Shown piece after piece: positions 45,117 to 57,869 of a DNA stretch of 64,000 nt. Within the stretch, counting starts at the first letter, position 1; each line of letters starts with the position of its first letter. Source of the stretch: Selaginella tamariscina (taxonomy: Eukaryota > Streptophyta > Lycopodiopsida > Selaginellales > Selaginellaceae); assembly GCA_003024785.1 (NCBI GenBank), contig PUQB01000192.1:358588-422587 (forward strand), given 5' to 3'. The notes beneath the pieces are model-generated. The model was not told the DNA's origin, did not search any database, and saw only the letters and a list, made by a program, of their open reading frames with translations. Both the position numbers and the translations under genes were made by a program.

Positions 45117-46033
45117 TTCTAGAGTTGGCATTTAGAAGCCACTTTTGTGACACTTGGTGCAACTTTTGAATCTAAGGGCTATGGCATGATAGCCCACATC
45201 AGGGAAGGCAATGTCACATAGAGATGTGACACTGGGCTAAACGTCACACGATACAACACCCGAGGCACGCCCTTTGGGGTTGTGTCATGGGCTTGTCGCT
45301 AAGGGGTTGAATACTTTGACAAATAAACATGCTTGTGCTCGCACTAGGGTGCTAAGCCTTGGGCATTTGCTCAAGGGAGGTTAGGTCTTGTAACCAGGTG
45401 TGCTTAAGCACACTTGGCTAGGGGAGTGTCCTCCTTAGAATCCAAGGTTAAAACAACCTAAGCTTGTTAACATGAGCCTTTCCATGAAGCACTCGCAAGG
45501 TCATGTACTTAAGGTTTTTCAAACCTAGGCTTAGGGAGTTTACTTAATAGAACATTCGTGTCCGCTTACGGCGCACACTCGTGTCCTCACTAAGTACTAG
45601 CCCTAGGTCTAGGGTAATGACATGGCCACCCAAACCCTTAGGGGTTAGTCGTGGTTCAAGGTACCCCTTGTCGCCCTAAAGGGGTTGTACTCCCGAATGA
45701 GGGTGATTCCTCAAGGGGTAAGTGACGATGCCTTAGCTTTATCATGAGGGTATGTGTAAGGCACATCTCCTTGATGAGGTTAGGGCATGAGCTTGTCTAG
45801 GTCTACTAGGATAGGATTCTAAAGTCTACTTGGGATATTCTCTAGGGTTCGGGGATGGTCATTCTAGGGGGCTTAGGGTAGGACTCTAAGTCTTTTGCCT
45901 AATTGGGCCCCTAAGTCAAACTCTTAGGGTTATCTTGGAAGACTTAGCGTGCTCACACAGGGTGATGACGCCAAATGGCCACTTGGCAATCACGTGTTTG
46001 CCACGTGTTAGCCCTTTGGGTTAAAACTCTGAC
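45117..46033 (+). repeat. Long-type LTR, plus orientation, 3' part
   Basis: TTCTAGAGTTGGCATTTAGA through TTAAAACTCTGACA matches the last ~917 bp of the solo LTR at 61274-62956. It is the reverse complement of 43755-44672, so the two form a large inverted repeat with a 444-bp spacer. Confidence 0.82.
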
Positions 46034-46898
46034 ACAACCCTTAGGAACTTAAGCCCCTAGCTAACTAAGTCCATGAACGAGGCTCACCTTGTGAATTAAG
46101 ATACGCAGACCAATTGAGCTATAGGTATCGTTCCTAGCCTGGCATGGTTGAGGCGGCCGAAGCAAGGCCTCAACCACTAGTTCTGTGGAACGTGAACTCG
46201 GGCAATGCCTTTGAACTTGCGAGCAGGTTTTCGGACTAAGGAATTTGACTAACTCCTTGGAAGTAACATACCCCCGTCACAAAGGCGAGATCCTACCAAC
46301 AATAAGGATAGTTTAACCCAAAAGTGGGATGTACCCCTGTCATGTGGAAGTTTGGGCAGCACAACAAAGGGTTGCGCCTTGACGACACAAGCTTAACTTG
46401 CATTAGTAGGAGGTTAACGAGTTCTTTTTTAAACCCAAGAAGCCTCACTACACGTACTCTACCTTATTTATGTGACGGAACTCCCCCCTTGTTTTCCTAC
46501 ATAAGTGGACTGGCACGGAAATGCCAACCCTTAGTGAAAAGAGATGCCTAACCTAACCATAAACCTAACCCCTAGGGGGGGTATTAGGGCGTGGGGTTAG
46601 GGCAACCCTAGGGTTAGGTCAACCGCAGGGGTGTCCCTAACCCTTTTTTGATAAGTATACTTTGTGAAAAACCCTAACCTAGAACGTCAAAACGGGGGAG
46701 AGTTTTTCTAAATGGAAGTGCTAGCTTTGCCAAGAGTTTCTTACAAATACCTAACGACACCCGGCCGGACCATCATTAGATACCCAAGTGCACTATGTGG
46801 GCCTGTTTCTTCTACATCTAGGGTTCGTCACATAATCCAATAGGTAACAACAGTCAAACCCCAAAGTAAAAGGGTCGAGTCATAGTAAAAATATGACA
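46034..46898 (-). repeat. Truncated solo LTR of the element 3/4 family
   Basis: It matches the element 3 LTR from the CTTAGGAACT block to AAAATATGACA, lacking the first ~120 bp on the + strand side. No internal element sequence adjoins. The minus-strand TATA-like box is near 46462-46480. Confidence 0.8.
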
Positions 46899-47650
46899 AT
46901 CCTACTGAGCTACAAGTGCTACTCTTAGCTTAACATGGAATAGGAGGCTGGGGACAGGCCTCAACCTTTGACTCTTGGAACATGCATTCTAACAAGACCT
47001 CCTATGCATGGATTCACCAACATTAAGGGTAGGCTACCCTAAAGGTGAGACATACTCCTATTGTTTAAAAGTTAAGGCGGCACAAACAAAGGGTTGTGCC
47101 TTGGCGACACAAGCTAGAGCTTGCACCAATAAAAGAATAACGAGCTCTATCATGAACTTAAGAACTATCCTACATATACCCTACCTTATTTATGTGACAG
47201 AGTCCTCCCCGCCCCCCCCTTTTCCTAATTATGTAAGTGGGCTGGCATAGAATGCCAGCCCCTTAGTTAATGAGATGAGTTTTCACCTAACCTAACTCTT
47301 ACTCCTAACCTACCCAAGGGGAGGGGATTTTTAGGGCGTGGGTTAGGGTAACCCTAGGGTTAGGTCAACTCTAAGAGTGTTCCTAAACCCCATTTATCAC
47401 GCCAAACTCATCTAATCTAACAAAAAAACTTAACTGAGACATCAAAATTGGGGAGAGTTTTTTAGAAGGTAAGTTTTACCTTCACCTAGAGTTTCTCGCC
47501 ATTCTAGGGACAATTGGCCGAACTACCCCTAAACACCTAAGTGCACTAAGCGAGGTTGGTTTTTCACTACATTTAGGGTTCATCAACATAGTACAATAGG
47601 TAACAACAGTCAAGTCCAAAGTAAGGAAAAGTCATAGTATAAACTATGAC
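46899..47650 (-). repeat. Diverged LTR fragment, related to the long type
   Basis: It ends GTCATAGTATAAACTATGACA and keeps the ACCTTATTTATGTGACAGAG promoter block and a C-run (47211-47218). It is more diverged than its neighbours and lacks the other terminus. Confidence 0.7.
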
Positions 47651-50600
47651 ATACATAGTCTAGTGTGGTCTAACGACACGGAACATGTAGCTTTGTTAAG
47701 CAAGCAGTCTACAGTACTACTCACAAGTTATCTCATAAATGCACTATTTAGGAAATGGACAAAAACATGTATAATATATGTATACATACATACAATATAA
47801 TATTGCTTGTATACATATATTTATAAGAGATATTATTTTTCAAACATGCATATGTATATAACTCAAGGACAAAGTATATCGAAATGGTAAGATAACTATT
47901 GAGTCCATGATTAAGCTAGCTCTTATTAAGAATCATTATGACCAAATAATTTATGAATGTATACATGAGACATGTGTCTTTTATATATACATGTGTATAT
48001 ACACATGTAGGCGTTCAACTTATATATTTTTTGTATTTTATTTTCATAAATTGGTGTACATCATTAAAATACATATGAAAACACATGCACATGCACACAC
48101 AATTACTACATACATGCATGTATAAGTTGAAATCATTTATTTTATTTTGTTAATGCAGATATATTTAAAGATGTTCATTATTTTTATTCTACTTTGTATG
48201 CTTATGGTACTTAACTAGAGCTGTGTTTGCTTGTTGAATGAGCAAGAAAAAATCTACATGTACTAATGTACATCTTAAATTTGATTGTGACTCTTATTTT
48301 TTTAATTTTTATATGGGTAACAATTTCTTTTATGGTGTTATGAAAAACTCAATCTTAAATTATTGAAAGTTTAAGAAGCTCCCATATGTGTATGTTAAAT
48401 TAAACTTTAGTGCGATGGAATGTAGGTAGCATCACTTGTGTATCATTTATATAAATTTGACTTAAGATTTAAAAAAACAGTCAATTAATATAATATTGAC
48501 TTTATGGTGTGAACAATGTTTTTGGTTAACTTCTTATTCCACCAATTTGATTTAAGTTAATTACAATTAATCTTTTTCTTTCTTATAAAATTCAAGCTGC
48601 AAATTTTCGATTGCAATATGCGAAAGTATTTTTGAAAGTTTTATTTCTTATAATTTACAATTTTCACAATTGTTAACGAGTACATACCACTTTACAAGTA
48701 ATTCAAAATAATTATTTATACCAAACAACTAATTTATTTGGTGAGAAGAACTTTATAGGTGCATGTGTATGTATGAGTTATGCATGTGATGTGCATTATA
48801 ATGAAAAATTTAAGACATATTTTATATTTATATATATAATAATTAGTTCTTTTTTTTCACACACACATCTTTACATGTAAGGTGTGTAATATATATATGA
48901 CATAAGTAACATATCCTTTCAGATTTAACATAGTACATTTTTTATTTATTGCAGACAAGCTTATACCTCCATGTTAGAAAATGCATCCTTATAATAAAAC
49001 AAGATATTTGTGTTTAATGAAATCATTTGTTTTTGTTTTATTTTTCAAGATGCATTTTTTTAATGTTAAGTAAAAGCTTGCCTACGATAAACAACAAATA
49101 TAATATGTTAAATCTCAAAAAATATGTGATTACATCGTATATATATTACACACTTCACATATAAAGATTTATACATAAGAGAGAAAACTAATTGTTATAT
49201 ATATAAAATAAAATAGTATTACGCTTTTCGTTAAAAGCACACCATATGCATAACTTAATAATATACACTACATATATACATTATAAATCACACATGCACT
49301 TGCAAAATTCTTCTCATTAAACAGATTAGTTGCTTGATAAAGATAATTATCTCTCAAATGTAATATGTACCCACTAATAATTGGTATAACTTTAACATAA
49401 TTTATTCTATGGTATATTTAACAATTTTATTTTTGCAAATATTCATATAAAATGCTAGAAAATATGCTAAATATTTAAAACATTAGAATATCATCACATA
49501 TACATGCATAAATATGATTATGCTGAATATATATGTATTTAAATTTATTTAAAATTTAGATTCTTTTATAGATGTGTATGCTTGTAAATATATTTATAAA
49601 ATTTATTTTTTATTAATATTTATAACTATATACTAAGTGTATACTTTGTATATATTAATTATTTTTATGAATTTCAAGACTATATAAAATATAATTTCTC
49701 TTTATACTTTACTTCTCAATTACTTACAAAGATATTGTTAAATAATAATGTTTATATATATTCAAACACATATGTTGTTTGCTGGTTAACACATGTATTA
49801 AACAAATTAACAAGTAATGCAAAAACATAAAATATATATGATATATTTAATAAATATATTAAAAAAAATGAATCTTAGCAATTGATTTTGATTCTTTAAG
49901 TATATTTTTCCTCAAAAATAATAATAATTTTTTATATTTTAATATTAAATATGGACCATTGATTTATTTTCAAAAAATAATTAACAGTGTTATCTAGATA
50001 TATTCGTAGATTACTTGAGGTTTACAACACTAATCAACATCAAAATATGTAATAGATCTAGGATATTTTTATATTTACACTAATAATACATATTTATATT
50101 GTCAGTAATTGAGTGAAAACTGTATTAAGAGAAAGAATATTATATATACATAGTATGAAAATCATTAATAATTCTAAATTATAATAAAATATTAACTTTA
50201 TAGGACGTATGAAGAATACATATATACGTATATATTTTATAAATTTAGATGCATACACATTTATGCATTAAAGAAATTAAATACATGTATGTATGTAAAT
50301 TTATTTGTTTATATATTTCAATTCTCATAAATAAAACTTAATATATTAAATTTATATGTAAGCATAAGACTAAACAAACTTTTTTAAAGTTTATATATAG
50401 ATTTCATATGATGGTCTTTCTTTCCAATTTTTCCTCATCTTCGCTATAATTTAATACTTATGTTTATTTCTTAAATATTTGTATATTAATTATATACAAG
50501 TAATCTTATATAATAAAGTTTATTTAGTGTGTATGTCTATTGTCTGTGAGTTGGTCATCAACGCCCATCAATAGCCATTCTACATCCATTTGACAATTAT

Positions 50601-50691
50601 CCTACAAAGTCTATCCCATGACTATCCTAAAGTTAATATGATGGTTATCTAAACTCAAAAGGATAAGTTTAAGGTGAGTTAAGGGTCTATG
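47651..50691. other. 3-kb AT-rich island without recognised genes
   Basis: Composition is dominated by A and T, with many ATATAT, TTTTAT and ACATATGTAT words and short CACACA/TGCATGTG patches (48085-48120, 48760-48800). No frame longer than about 72 codons and no transposon protein motif was found on either strand. It is flanked on both sides by minus-oriented LTR fragments. It could be ancient intergenic DNA or the interior of a decayed non-coding LTR element. Confidence 0.6.
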
Positions 50692-50976
50692 TCAGAGTTT
50701 TAACCGAAAGGGTTAATACATAGCAACACGTGGTTATCAAGTGGCCACCTAGTGTCAACACCCTCTGTAAGCAACACTAAGTTTTTCAAGACAACCTTGA
50801 AAATTTAACAAATGTCCAATTAAGTATAAGACTTAGGGTAAGACCCTAAGTCCCTCTATAATGACTACCCTCTAAACTTTAAAGGATAACCTGAGTAGTC
50901 TTTACTTGCCTCAAGAGACCTAGGCTCATGCCTTAACCCTACCAAGGAGATGTGTCCCACATATACCCACATGACA
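50692..50976 (-). repeat. Long-type LTR fragment
   Basis: TGTCAGAGTTTTAACCGAAA followed by AACACGTGGTTATCAAGTGG and the CAAGGAGATGTG block. It is the terminal ~285 bp of the long LTR, then unrelated sequence. Confidence 0.75.
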
Positions 50977-51514
50977 CATAAATTTCATTCTCGATGAAAA
51001 TCAAATTCAAAGTCAAATTTGCAATCAAGTGTCATATTAATACTACCATTTGCCTTTCACAACTGACTTGTATTTTTTTTAAATACACCGACCAGTTCAG
51101 GGAGCAAATATAAGTTAACATACCTTTTTATCAACTAATGTGGAAATTAAAAAACTCAATGCCTCAAACCGGCGATCTCTAGATATCACATGTCTCAACT
51201 GACCCATTTTTATTGTACTCATTCCCTAAAGAGCACAACAACTAGGTTATTCATAATTTTTAATTCCTTATCTTGCTAAGTTTAAATACTGAATTTTAAA
51301 ATTTAATTCCTACGATAAGAATCTCCTTGAACTCGTAATATTACACCGCTTCGTAACATTATATTCATTTTTAATTCTCAAACTGATTATGTAAATGTTT
51401 TCCCCTCCGAAGTTATAAAATATAACCTCTCCACTAATTTAACAATTAGTGTTTTGATAAGCTCCTATAAAATAATCCCTATTCCATTAATAGTTGCAAT
51501 TTCGATATTGATAC
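50977..51514. other. AT-rich intergenic stretch
   Basis: No genes or repeats recognised. It forms the left flank of element 4. Confidence 0.5.
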
Positions 51515-52493
51515 TGTCAAGAGTTTTTACCTAGTGCCACAAAGGCGGCTTGCCAGGTGCCAACCCTGGAATCCCCTCTCTTGGAAACCCCACGGAACCT
51601 GGTAAAGTAACCCGTATTAGGAACCCAAGCCTTAGGAAGTCAAACCCCTAGCTGACTAAGTCCACAACGAGACTCACCTTGTGAATCAGGATACACGGAC
51701 TAGCCGAGCTTTAGGTGTCGTTCCTAGCTTGGCGTGGTTGAGGCGGCCGGAGCAAGGCCTCAACCACTAGTTTTGCGGAACGTGAACTCGGGCAATGTCT
51801 TTGAGCTTGCAGGCAGGTTTTCGGACCAAGGAATCTGACTAACTCCTTGGAAGTGACGTGCCCCTATCTCAAAGGCAAGATCCTGCCAACGATAAGGATA
51901 GTCTAACCCTAGGGTGGGTTGTACCCCTGTCGTGTGGAAGTTTGGGCGGCACAACGGAGGGTTGCACCTTGACGACACAAGCTTAGCTTGCACCGGTAGG
52001 AGGTTAACGAGCTCTCTTTGAACCCAGGAAGCCTCACTACATATACTCTACCTTATTTATGTGACGGACCCCCCCCCCCCTGTTTACCTAAGAGTAAGTG
52101 GGCTGGCACGGAAATGCCAGCCCTTAGAGAAAATGGTTGTCCTAACCTAATCCTAAACCTAACCCCTAGGGGGGGGTTTAGGACGTGGGGTTAGGGCAAC
52201 CCTAGGGTTAGGTCAACCCTAGGGGTGTCCCTAACCCTTATTTTGACAAGCTATAATTTGCAAAGAACCCTAACCTGGAACGTCAAAACGGGGGAGGGTT
52301 CTCTAAATGGAAGTGCTAGCTTCGCCTAGAGTTTCTTGCAAATACCTAACGACACCCGGCCGGACCATCACTAGATACCCAAGTGCACTATGCGGGCCTG
52401 TTTCTTCTACATCTAGGGTTCGTCACATAATCCAGTAGGTAACAACAGTCAAACCCCAAAGTAAAGGGTCGAGTCATAGTAAAAACTATGACA
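51515..52493 (-). repeat. 3' LTR of element 4
   Basis: TGTCAAGAGTTTTTACC...AAAACTATGACA, about 979 bp; partner 57870-58841. The polypurine run GGCGGGGAGTG (minus strand) adjoins at 52494. Confidence 0.93.
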
Positions 52494-52871
52494 CACTCCC
52501 CGCCTTTGAAAATGTCAACGTCCTCGTTGACGTCTAACTCCAAGACTAGACTAGGTTAGGAAAAATTAACTGAAAACTAACGCTAATCACTCTATGCGGA
52601 GTCAGCAAAAAGTTCACAAGTTTTATTACCCCCCTTGCATTACGCGAAGCCAAATACTTCAGAACCGTCGTTCACTGAGTGAGAACTCAGCTGCCGGAGG
52701 TACCACCTGCGACAAGAAGTCATTTGGAGACCTTTTGCACGTCTGCAAAGTCTGTCACCCGACACAGACAACAAGTTAGTTAATTTCTTTTAGTTAACTA
52801 GAATTTATATCGGAGGCCTCTAGTTAATGTTGTCTGTCGGCCCCTAGGTTAAGAAGAAATAACTTTATTCC

Positions 52872-53648
52872 TTAATTAGTTTGAGACCTTGCCTCAAACT
52901 CATTCACCAACTCCATCGCGTTTTGTAGATTCTCCAATGGTTCCCATGTCGATTCGCACGCCGGATAGCCTTTCCATTTGACGAGATACTCAAACTTACG
53001 TTTTCGCGGTCCATAAACCTTCCTTTTGCCCAATATGGATTCGACTTCGTACTCCGTACCTTCATGAACCAGCTCAGGGGGCGGACGTAAGTTTTCATAT
53101 CTTTGCGGATGTTTCTCATCTTTGTGGAATGGCTCGAGCAAATTGACATGAAACACATTGTGTATTGTTCCCAACTCTGGAGGAAGATCCAACTCATAAG
53201 CCACTTTCCCTACTTGCTTCACCACCTTGTATGGACCTATGTAGTGCGATAGAAACTTCCTCGAAAGAGTCATTGGAACCTTCAGGTTTTTGGTACTCAA
53301 CAATACCATATCCCCAACCTGATACTCTACATCCCGCCGATGCTTATCGTACTGCTGACGATACCTTTCCTGTGCTGCAGCCATCGCTTGACGAGCAGCT
53401 TCCCATGTTCGATACAATTGTCCCGTGAACTCTGCTACAGATGGAACTCGATTGCTATCGTCTTTCGGTAACACCATACTCTGAGGAATACCACCCTTAT
53501 TCCCAGTTAACACTTCCATCGGGCTACATCCGATTGCAGTGTGCATCGAGTTATTGTAACATATCTCAGCCATATCTAAGTGTTCAGCCCAATCAAGTTG
53601 ATCACCTTGAACATAGCATCTGAGATAGTCCTCGACTTGTCGGTTCAC
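52872..53648 (-). CDS. Integrase C-terminal half plus chromodomain of element 4 (open 258-codon piece)
   Basis: This is the longest open retroelement piece in the window. It reads MNRQVEDYLRCYVQGDQLDW with the third catalytic acidic region, then YQVGDMVLLSTKNLKVPMTL and KFLSHYIGPYKVVKQVGKVA, the typical integrase C-terminal fold. The chromodomain follows: YEVESILGKRKVY, KFEYLVKWKGYPACESTWEP. The last two supply the aromatic and acidic residues of the methyl-lysine pocket. The open frame is a fragment: the N-terminal catalytic part lies upstream in other frames, so it is not an independent gene. Confidence 0.85.
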   Translation of the reverse strand: MNRQVEDYLRCYVQGDQLDWAEHLDMAEICYNNSMHTAIGCSPMEVLTGNKGGIPQSMVLPKDDSNRVPSVAEFTGQLYRTWEAARQAMAAAQERYRQQYDKHRRDVEYQVGDMVLLSTKNLKVPMTLSRKFLSHYIGPYKVVKQVGKVAYELDLPPELGTIHNVFHVNLLEPFHKDEKHPQRYENLRPPPELVHEGTEYEVESILGKRKVYGPRKRKFEYLVKWKGYPACESTWEPLENLQNAMELVNEFEARSQTN

Positions 53649-54200
53649 CCTCTCCGTTTGACCATCAGTTTGCGATGGTAAGCTGTACTGAACTTGAGCA
53701 TCGTACCAAACTGCTTAAAACGTTCCCCAAAACTTCCCGTAAACGAGGATCCCGATCTGAGATCATGTTTCCGGTAGTCCGCACTCTTATGACTTCGTGG
53801 AAGAACAACTTTGCTGCTTGAATTGCATTCACTGTCTCTACAGTTGGAATGAAATGAGCAACCTTTGAAAACGATCGACTACCACCATGAGCGCATTAAA
53901 ACCACAAGATTTTGGCAATCCCATGATAAAGTCCAAAGTAACACTTTGAAATGGCCGCTCTGGAATCGGTATACACTGCAACTTCCCAGCTCGTTTTTGC
54001 GATCGGCTCTTTACTTGTTGACATGTGGGGCATGTCTTGACATATTGGCAACATCATCTATCATACCCGGCCAATAGAATCCCTGTTTCAACAAAGCCAA
54101 CGTCTTGCCTTCCACCATGTCCTGCCAAAGGAACATCGTGATGCTCTCTTAATAGCCTCTCCCTCCATGTCCCTTCTGGAACATAGAGTCTCTTTTCTTT
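53649..54200 (-). pseudogene. Integrase N-terminal and core region of element 4, frameshifted
   Basis: Zinc-domain and DFIMGLPKSCGFNAL blocks can be followed in several frames. Compared with element 3, single bases are missing at several points (for example near 53680, 53755, 53870 and 54043), so no frame stays open. Confidence 0.82.
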
Positions 54201-54365
54201 ATAATAAAGAACTCCATCTCGTACCGCAAAATGGCCTGTTTGAGTGCATCCATTCGACTTTCTATTCCTGCTGGAATATTACCATCTCTTCGTAATGATG
54301 AACTTGTTTCCTCTTTGCCACCAGGCTCAAAGCCTCCTTAGCAAACTTGTCCTGAGGATACGCCG

Positions 54366-55148
54366 TCACAAATTCATCCACCAAAGTTGACACGGGTGCT
54401 GACATAATCGAAGATGACCCTTTCTACTGAGTGCATCAGCTACCACATTGTCCTTTCCCGCTTTATGTTTGATTTCAGGCTGAAATCGTGCCAACTTCTG
54501 CTGCCATCTAGCATACTTCGGTGATAGCTTCGGCTGCGTTTCAAAATACCTTAGAGTTACACTATCTGTCCAAACCACAGTGCCATGACTTGGAAGATAA
54601 TGACGCCAATACTCCAAGGAAGCAACAATAGCATACATCTCCTTTTCGTGAGTAGGCCATCGAGTTTGCGCGGCATCTAACTTCTTCGAGAAAAAGGACA
54701 CTGGATGTCCTTTCTGTTGCAATACACCACCAATTGCAAAGTCGGAAGCGTCACATTCTACTTCAAAGGGATCTTCAAAGATGGGCAACTGCAAAACTGG
54801 CTCAGAAGAGATAGCCTCTTTGAGTTTGACGAACGCACGTTGGCACTCTGGAGTCCAATGCCATGGAATGTTTTCGTAAGATCTGTCAATGGGGGCTATT
54901 TCCGAGTAACCCTTTATGAATCTTCGGTAATACCCTGTCAGACCAAGAAATGATCTAACTTCATGCACATCTTTTAAAGTCATCCACTCAGTAATAGCTT
55001 GAATTTTCTTTGGGTCCATGGCAACCTCCCCACCTGAGATCAAGTGTCCCAAGAAATCTATCTTGGTTTGACCAAATGCGCACTTGCTTTCTTTAGCATA
55101 CAACTGGTTCTCTCTCAACCTCTGAAACACTTTTTCTAAGTGTTCCAC
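54366..55148 (-). CDS. RNase H and RT thumb of element 4 (open 260-codon piece)
   Basis: It opens with [20 protein letters not shown], then [20 protein letters not shown] and [20 protein letters not shown] (connection). RNase H follows with [40 protein letters not shown] and [13 protein letters not shown]. The three catalytic acidic regions are intact. A base change near 55148 puts the RT palm in another frame, so this is a piece of pol rather than a gene. Confidence 0.87.
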   Translation of the reverse strand: MEHLEKVFQRLRENQLYAKESKCAFGQTKIDFLGHLISGGEVAMDPKKIQAITEWMTLKDVHEVRSFLGLTGYYRRFIKGYSEIAPIDRSYENIPWHWTPECQRAFVKLKEAISSEPVLQLPIFEDPFEVECDASDFAIGGVLQQKGHPVSFFSKKLDAAQTRWPTHEKEMYAIVASLEYWRHYLPSHGTVVWTDSVTLRYFETQPKLSPKYARWQQKLARFQPEIKHKAGKDNVVADALSRKGHLRLCQHPCQLWWMNL

Positions 55149-55726
55149 ATGTTCTCAATTGTCGAACTGAAAATCAGAATGTCATCAATATACACCACTA
55201 CGAACTCGTCTAGATAGTCTCTAAACACATCATCCATCATTGTGCAAAAAGTTGCTGGAGCATTGCACAACCCGAATGGCAAGACTAGAAACTCAAATGA
55301 TCCATAACGCGTTCGAAAAGCGGTCTTCTCAATGTCATTCTCTGCTACCCGAATCTGATGGTACCCCGATCTCAAGTCTATTCTTGAAAAATACTTTGCT
55401 TTTGATAGCCTATCAAATAAGTCGTCCACTCGTGGAAGAGGATACTTATTTTGATAGTTATCGCGTTCAGCGCTCGATAGTCCACACACATTCGCATCGT
55501 ACCATCCTTTTTCATTACAACAAGATAGGTGCACCATACGGCGATCGACTAGGTCGAATGTGTCCTCGACCATCAATTCTGTCAGCTGTCTCTTCAATTC
55601 TACTAACTCTTGAGGATTCAACCGATATGGGGCTCTTGCCGGTGGAGACGAACCTGGCAAAATCTCTATCTGTGGTCCACAACTCGACGTGGAGGTAACT
55701 CGGCGGCAAGTCTTCTGGCAACACAT
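55136..55726 (-). pseudogene. Reverse transcriptase palm of element 4
   Basis: [40 protein letters not shown] and [12 protein letters not shown] with intact YIDD (about 55200-55180). The upstream fingers region has lost bases near 55450 and 55520. Confidence 0.9.
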
Positions 55727-55923
55727 CCTTAAACATGTTCAAGACTTCCAAAATAGGTTCAGGAACAGATTCTTGACCATCTCCTATTTTGACTTCACCA
55801 GTATCCAAAACCATTGCAAGAAACACACGTTCCCGATGTCTAACTGCCTTACGCAACTGAGTTAAGGTAAGGAACATAGGATTCCAATCCTTATCAGTTA
55901 GCGTTTCCATTTGAGCGTGTCTT

Positions 55924-56475
55924 TTAATGTCTCTTTATCTGCTGCAAGCGTGATTCGATTATCTCCAAACCCCTCATTTCGATTACATGTTTATGGAACC
56001 ATTCCATACCCAAAACAAAGTCAAACCCCGTCATATTCAAGACAACTAAGTCTAGCTTAGCCTTCCAATCTTTGATTTGGACAGGAACTGCCCTTGCTAT
56101 ATTATTAGTATTTTGAGAACCTTTGCCAAAATTGATCTTTATTTCACACATCTTTATTACATCCAAATTCAATCGACGAGCTAGACTAGTCGATATGAAG
56201 TTGTATGTTGCTCCAGTATCGATCATCATTCGGACTCGGTCCCCTCGTATCCTTCCTGTCAAATATAGCAAAGGGTCAGTTTTGTCTTGAATAGCGAATA
56301 AGGCAGGTTGTGTCTGGCACAACATTACCTCTTCTGACTCATCTTCCGGATCTTCAAGCGTTTCTGGTTCAGCAACTTCCTCTTCTACCATCGCCTTGAA
56401 ATGTCCTGATTGTTGTGAGGGTGCCGGACACTCTTTAGCAAAATGACCAGGCTTGTTACAATTATAACATTTCAC
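55924..56475 (-). pseudogene. Gag zinc knuckle and protease of element 4 (open piece)
   Basis: CYNCNKPGHFAKECPAPSQQ (knuckle, 56470-56410), an acidic linker, LCQTQPALFAIQDKTDPLLY, and the protease with MMIDTGATYNFISTSLARRL. All are in one frame of 183 codons. This shows gag and protease were translated as one polyprotein. The linker is the part deleted in element 3. The frame stops soon after FVLGMEWFHKHVIEM. Confidence 0.9.
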
Positions 56476-57548
56476 ACCCCGCCTGGAACGCGGGGGAGCA
56501 GACTTTGGAGCCGATCCTTTGGCTGCTGAGGAGGTGGTAACGCCAATGGTTTCCGAAATCCGGTGGGTCTTGATGTGTCCGAAAACTTGGAACTGCCGAC
56601 AAAGGGACTTGCACTTCGAATTGATGGCGATTGATCTGGTCGCCTATCAAACCTTCTGAACCCAGACTTTGGAGGAAACTCCTTGGTTTAGGTTTTGCTT
56701 CCTCCCCTTTGTACAAGTCTTCTAACGACATGCCATAAGCAACCTTTTGAGCTGCCTCTTGACATTCCCGATAGCTTGTTGGCTTGTACCTTAAGATTTC
56801 TCTTCGCGTTTCTCATTCAAGCTAGCCATGAAGCAACTTCGAGCTTCATCATCGCTCATATTTGGCACCAATCGCCGTACACTTTCGAATCGATAAACGT
56901 GGTCCATAGGACTTCCCCGAACTCCCTGTTGACAAAGTGCCAGGTCAGCACGCAATCGCAAACCGAGATCATCCGGCATATACTGCTTTTTGATCTCCTT
57001 TTTCATGTGCTTCCAGCTGTTTCGGTATCCACGTTCACCTTCAACAATTCGCCACCAAGTCTTAGCTTCTTCTTTAAGAAACTGCTTGGCACATGCAACC
57101 TTTTCTGTCTTTCTCACGGAAGCAGCCTCGAAATAGCTTTCCATATCATACAACCAGTCATCCAAAACCTTGTAATCCTTTGAACCCATGAAATTCGAAG
57201 GCTTTACCGGTTTGAATTTACTGGGACCTCCACCACCTACTTCCGTCGAAGAATCTGATTCAGAGGAACCTGACTCTGAGTCATGCTTCTTCTTCTTTTT
57301 CCGTGTGTCTGGTTGCGGAACATCTGGCACTGCGTATTCGTTGGAATCCGAACGGCAACATTATCGATTCGGTCGTTCAACCCAAACATCCCCTCGAAGT
57401 TCGTTTAGGGCATCCATCATTATTTCTCGCCAACCAGGTCGTTGTCTAACCTAGGGGGTCGACCTGGATCAGCCTCATCCATCTCCTCATTTTGAGCCTC
57501 TGCGACAGCCCTCTCTGCCTCAGGCTCTGGTTGCTTTCTCTTGCTCAT
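56462..57548 (-). pseudogene. gag N-terminal part of element 4
   Basis: The start MSKRKQPEPEAERAVAEAQN is at 57548. The capsid core (SNFMGSKDYKVLDDWLYDME, 57205-57140; WRIVEGERGYRNSWKHMKKE, about 57050) is open over 179 codons. It is followed by RRFDRRPD-type basic and Pro-rich segments up to the knuckle. Three frame changes. Confidence 0.87.
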
Positions 57549-57869
57549 CGTATTGAACCCTAGTGTCAACACTCGGAGAATATGCTTGGAATATTCCCAA
57601 TGTGAATTGGAAACACCCTGCACAGGTTGTACACCCACACACATCAGCTTAAACTAGCATAAGACTTTCGGACATACCTAGAATCTCACGCCGACTCACT
57701 GAGCAAGTGTTCTCCGAAGTTTGACAACTCACAGGATCAAACTCTCTGCGCAGAATACAGACATGTCAACCGAAAGCAATAGAGTATCAAGAATTTAGAG
57801 TTATCTAAACATTGAAACACCCTACACTTAAGGTCCTACTGACCGCAGAGAACTTGCTCCGATACCAAT

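Noticed and set aside
47651-50691. Centromeric satellite or organellar insertion
   Set aside because: No regular unit length was found, and no plastid or mitochondrial genes or tRNAs could be read in it.
46899-50976. A single non-autonomous element with the AT-rich island as interior
   Set aside because: No primer site follows the LTR end at 50691 and no purine tract precedes the LTR at 47650. The two LTR fragments are also of different type.
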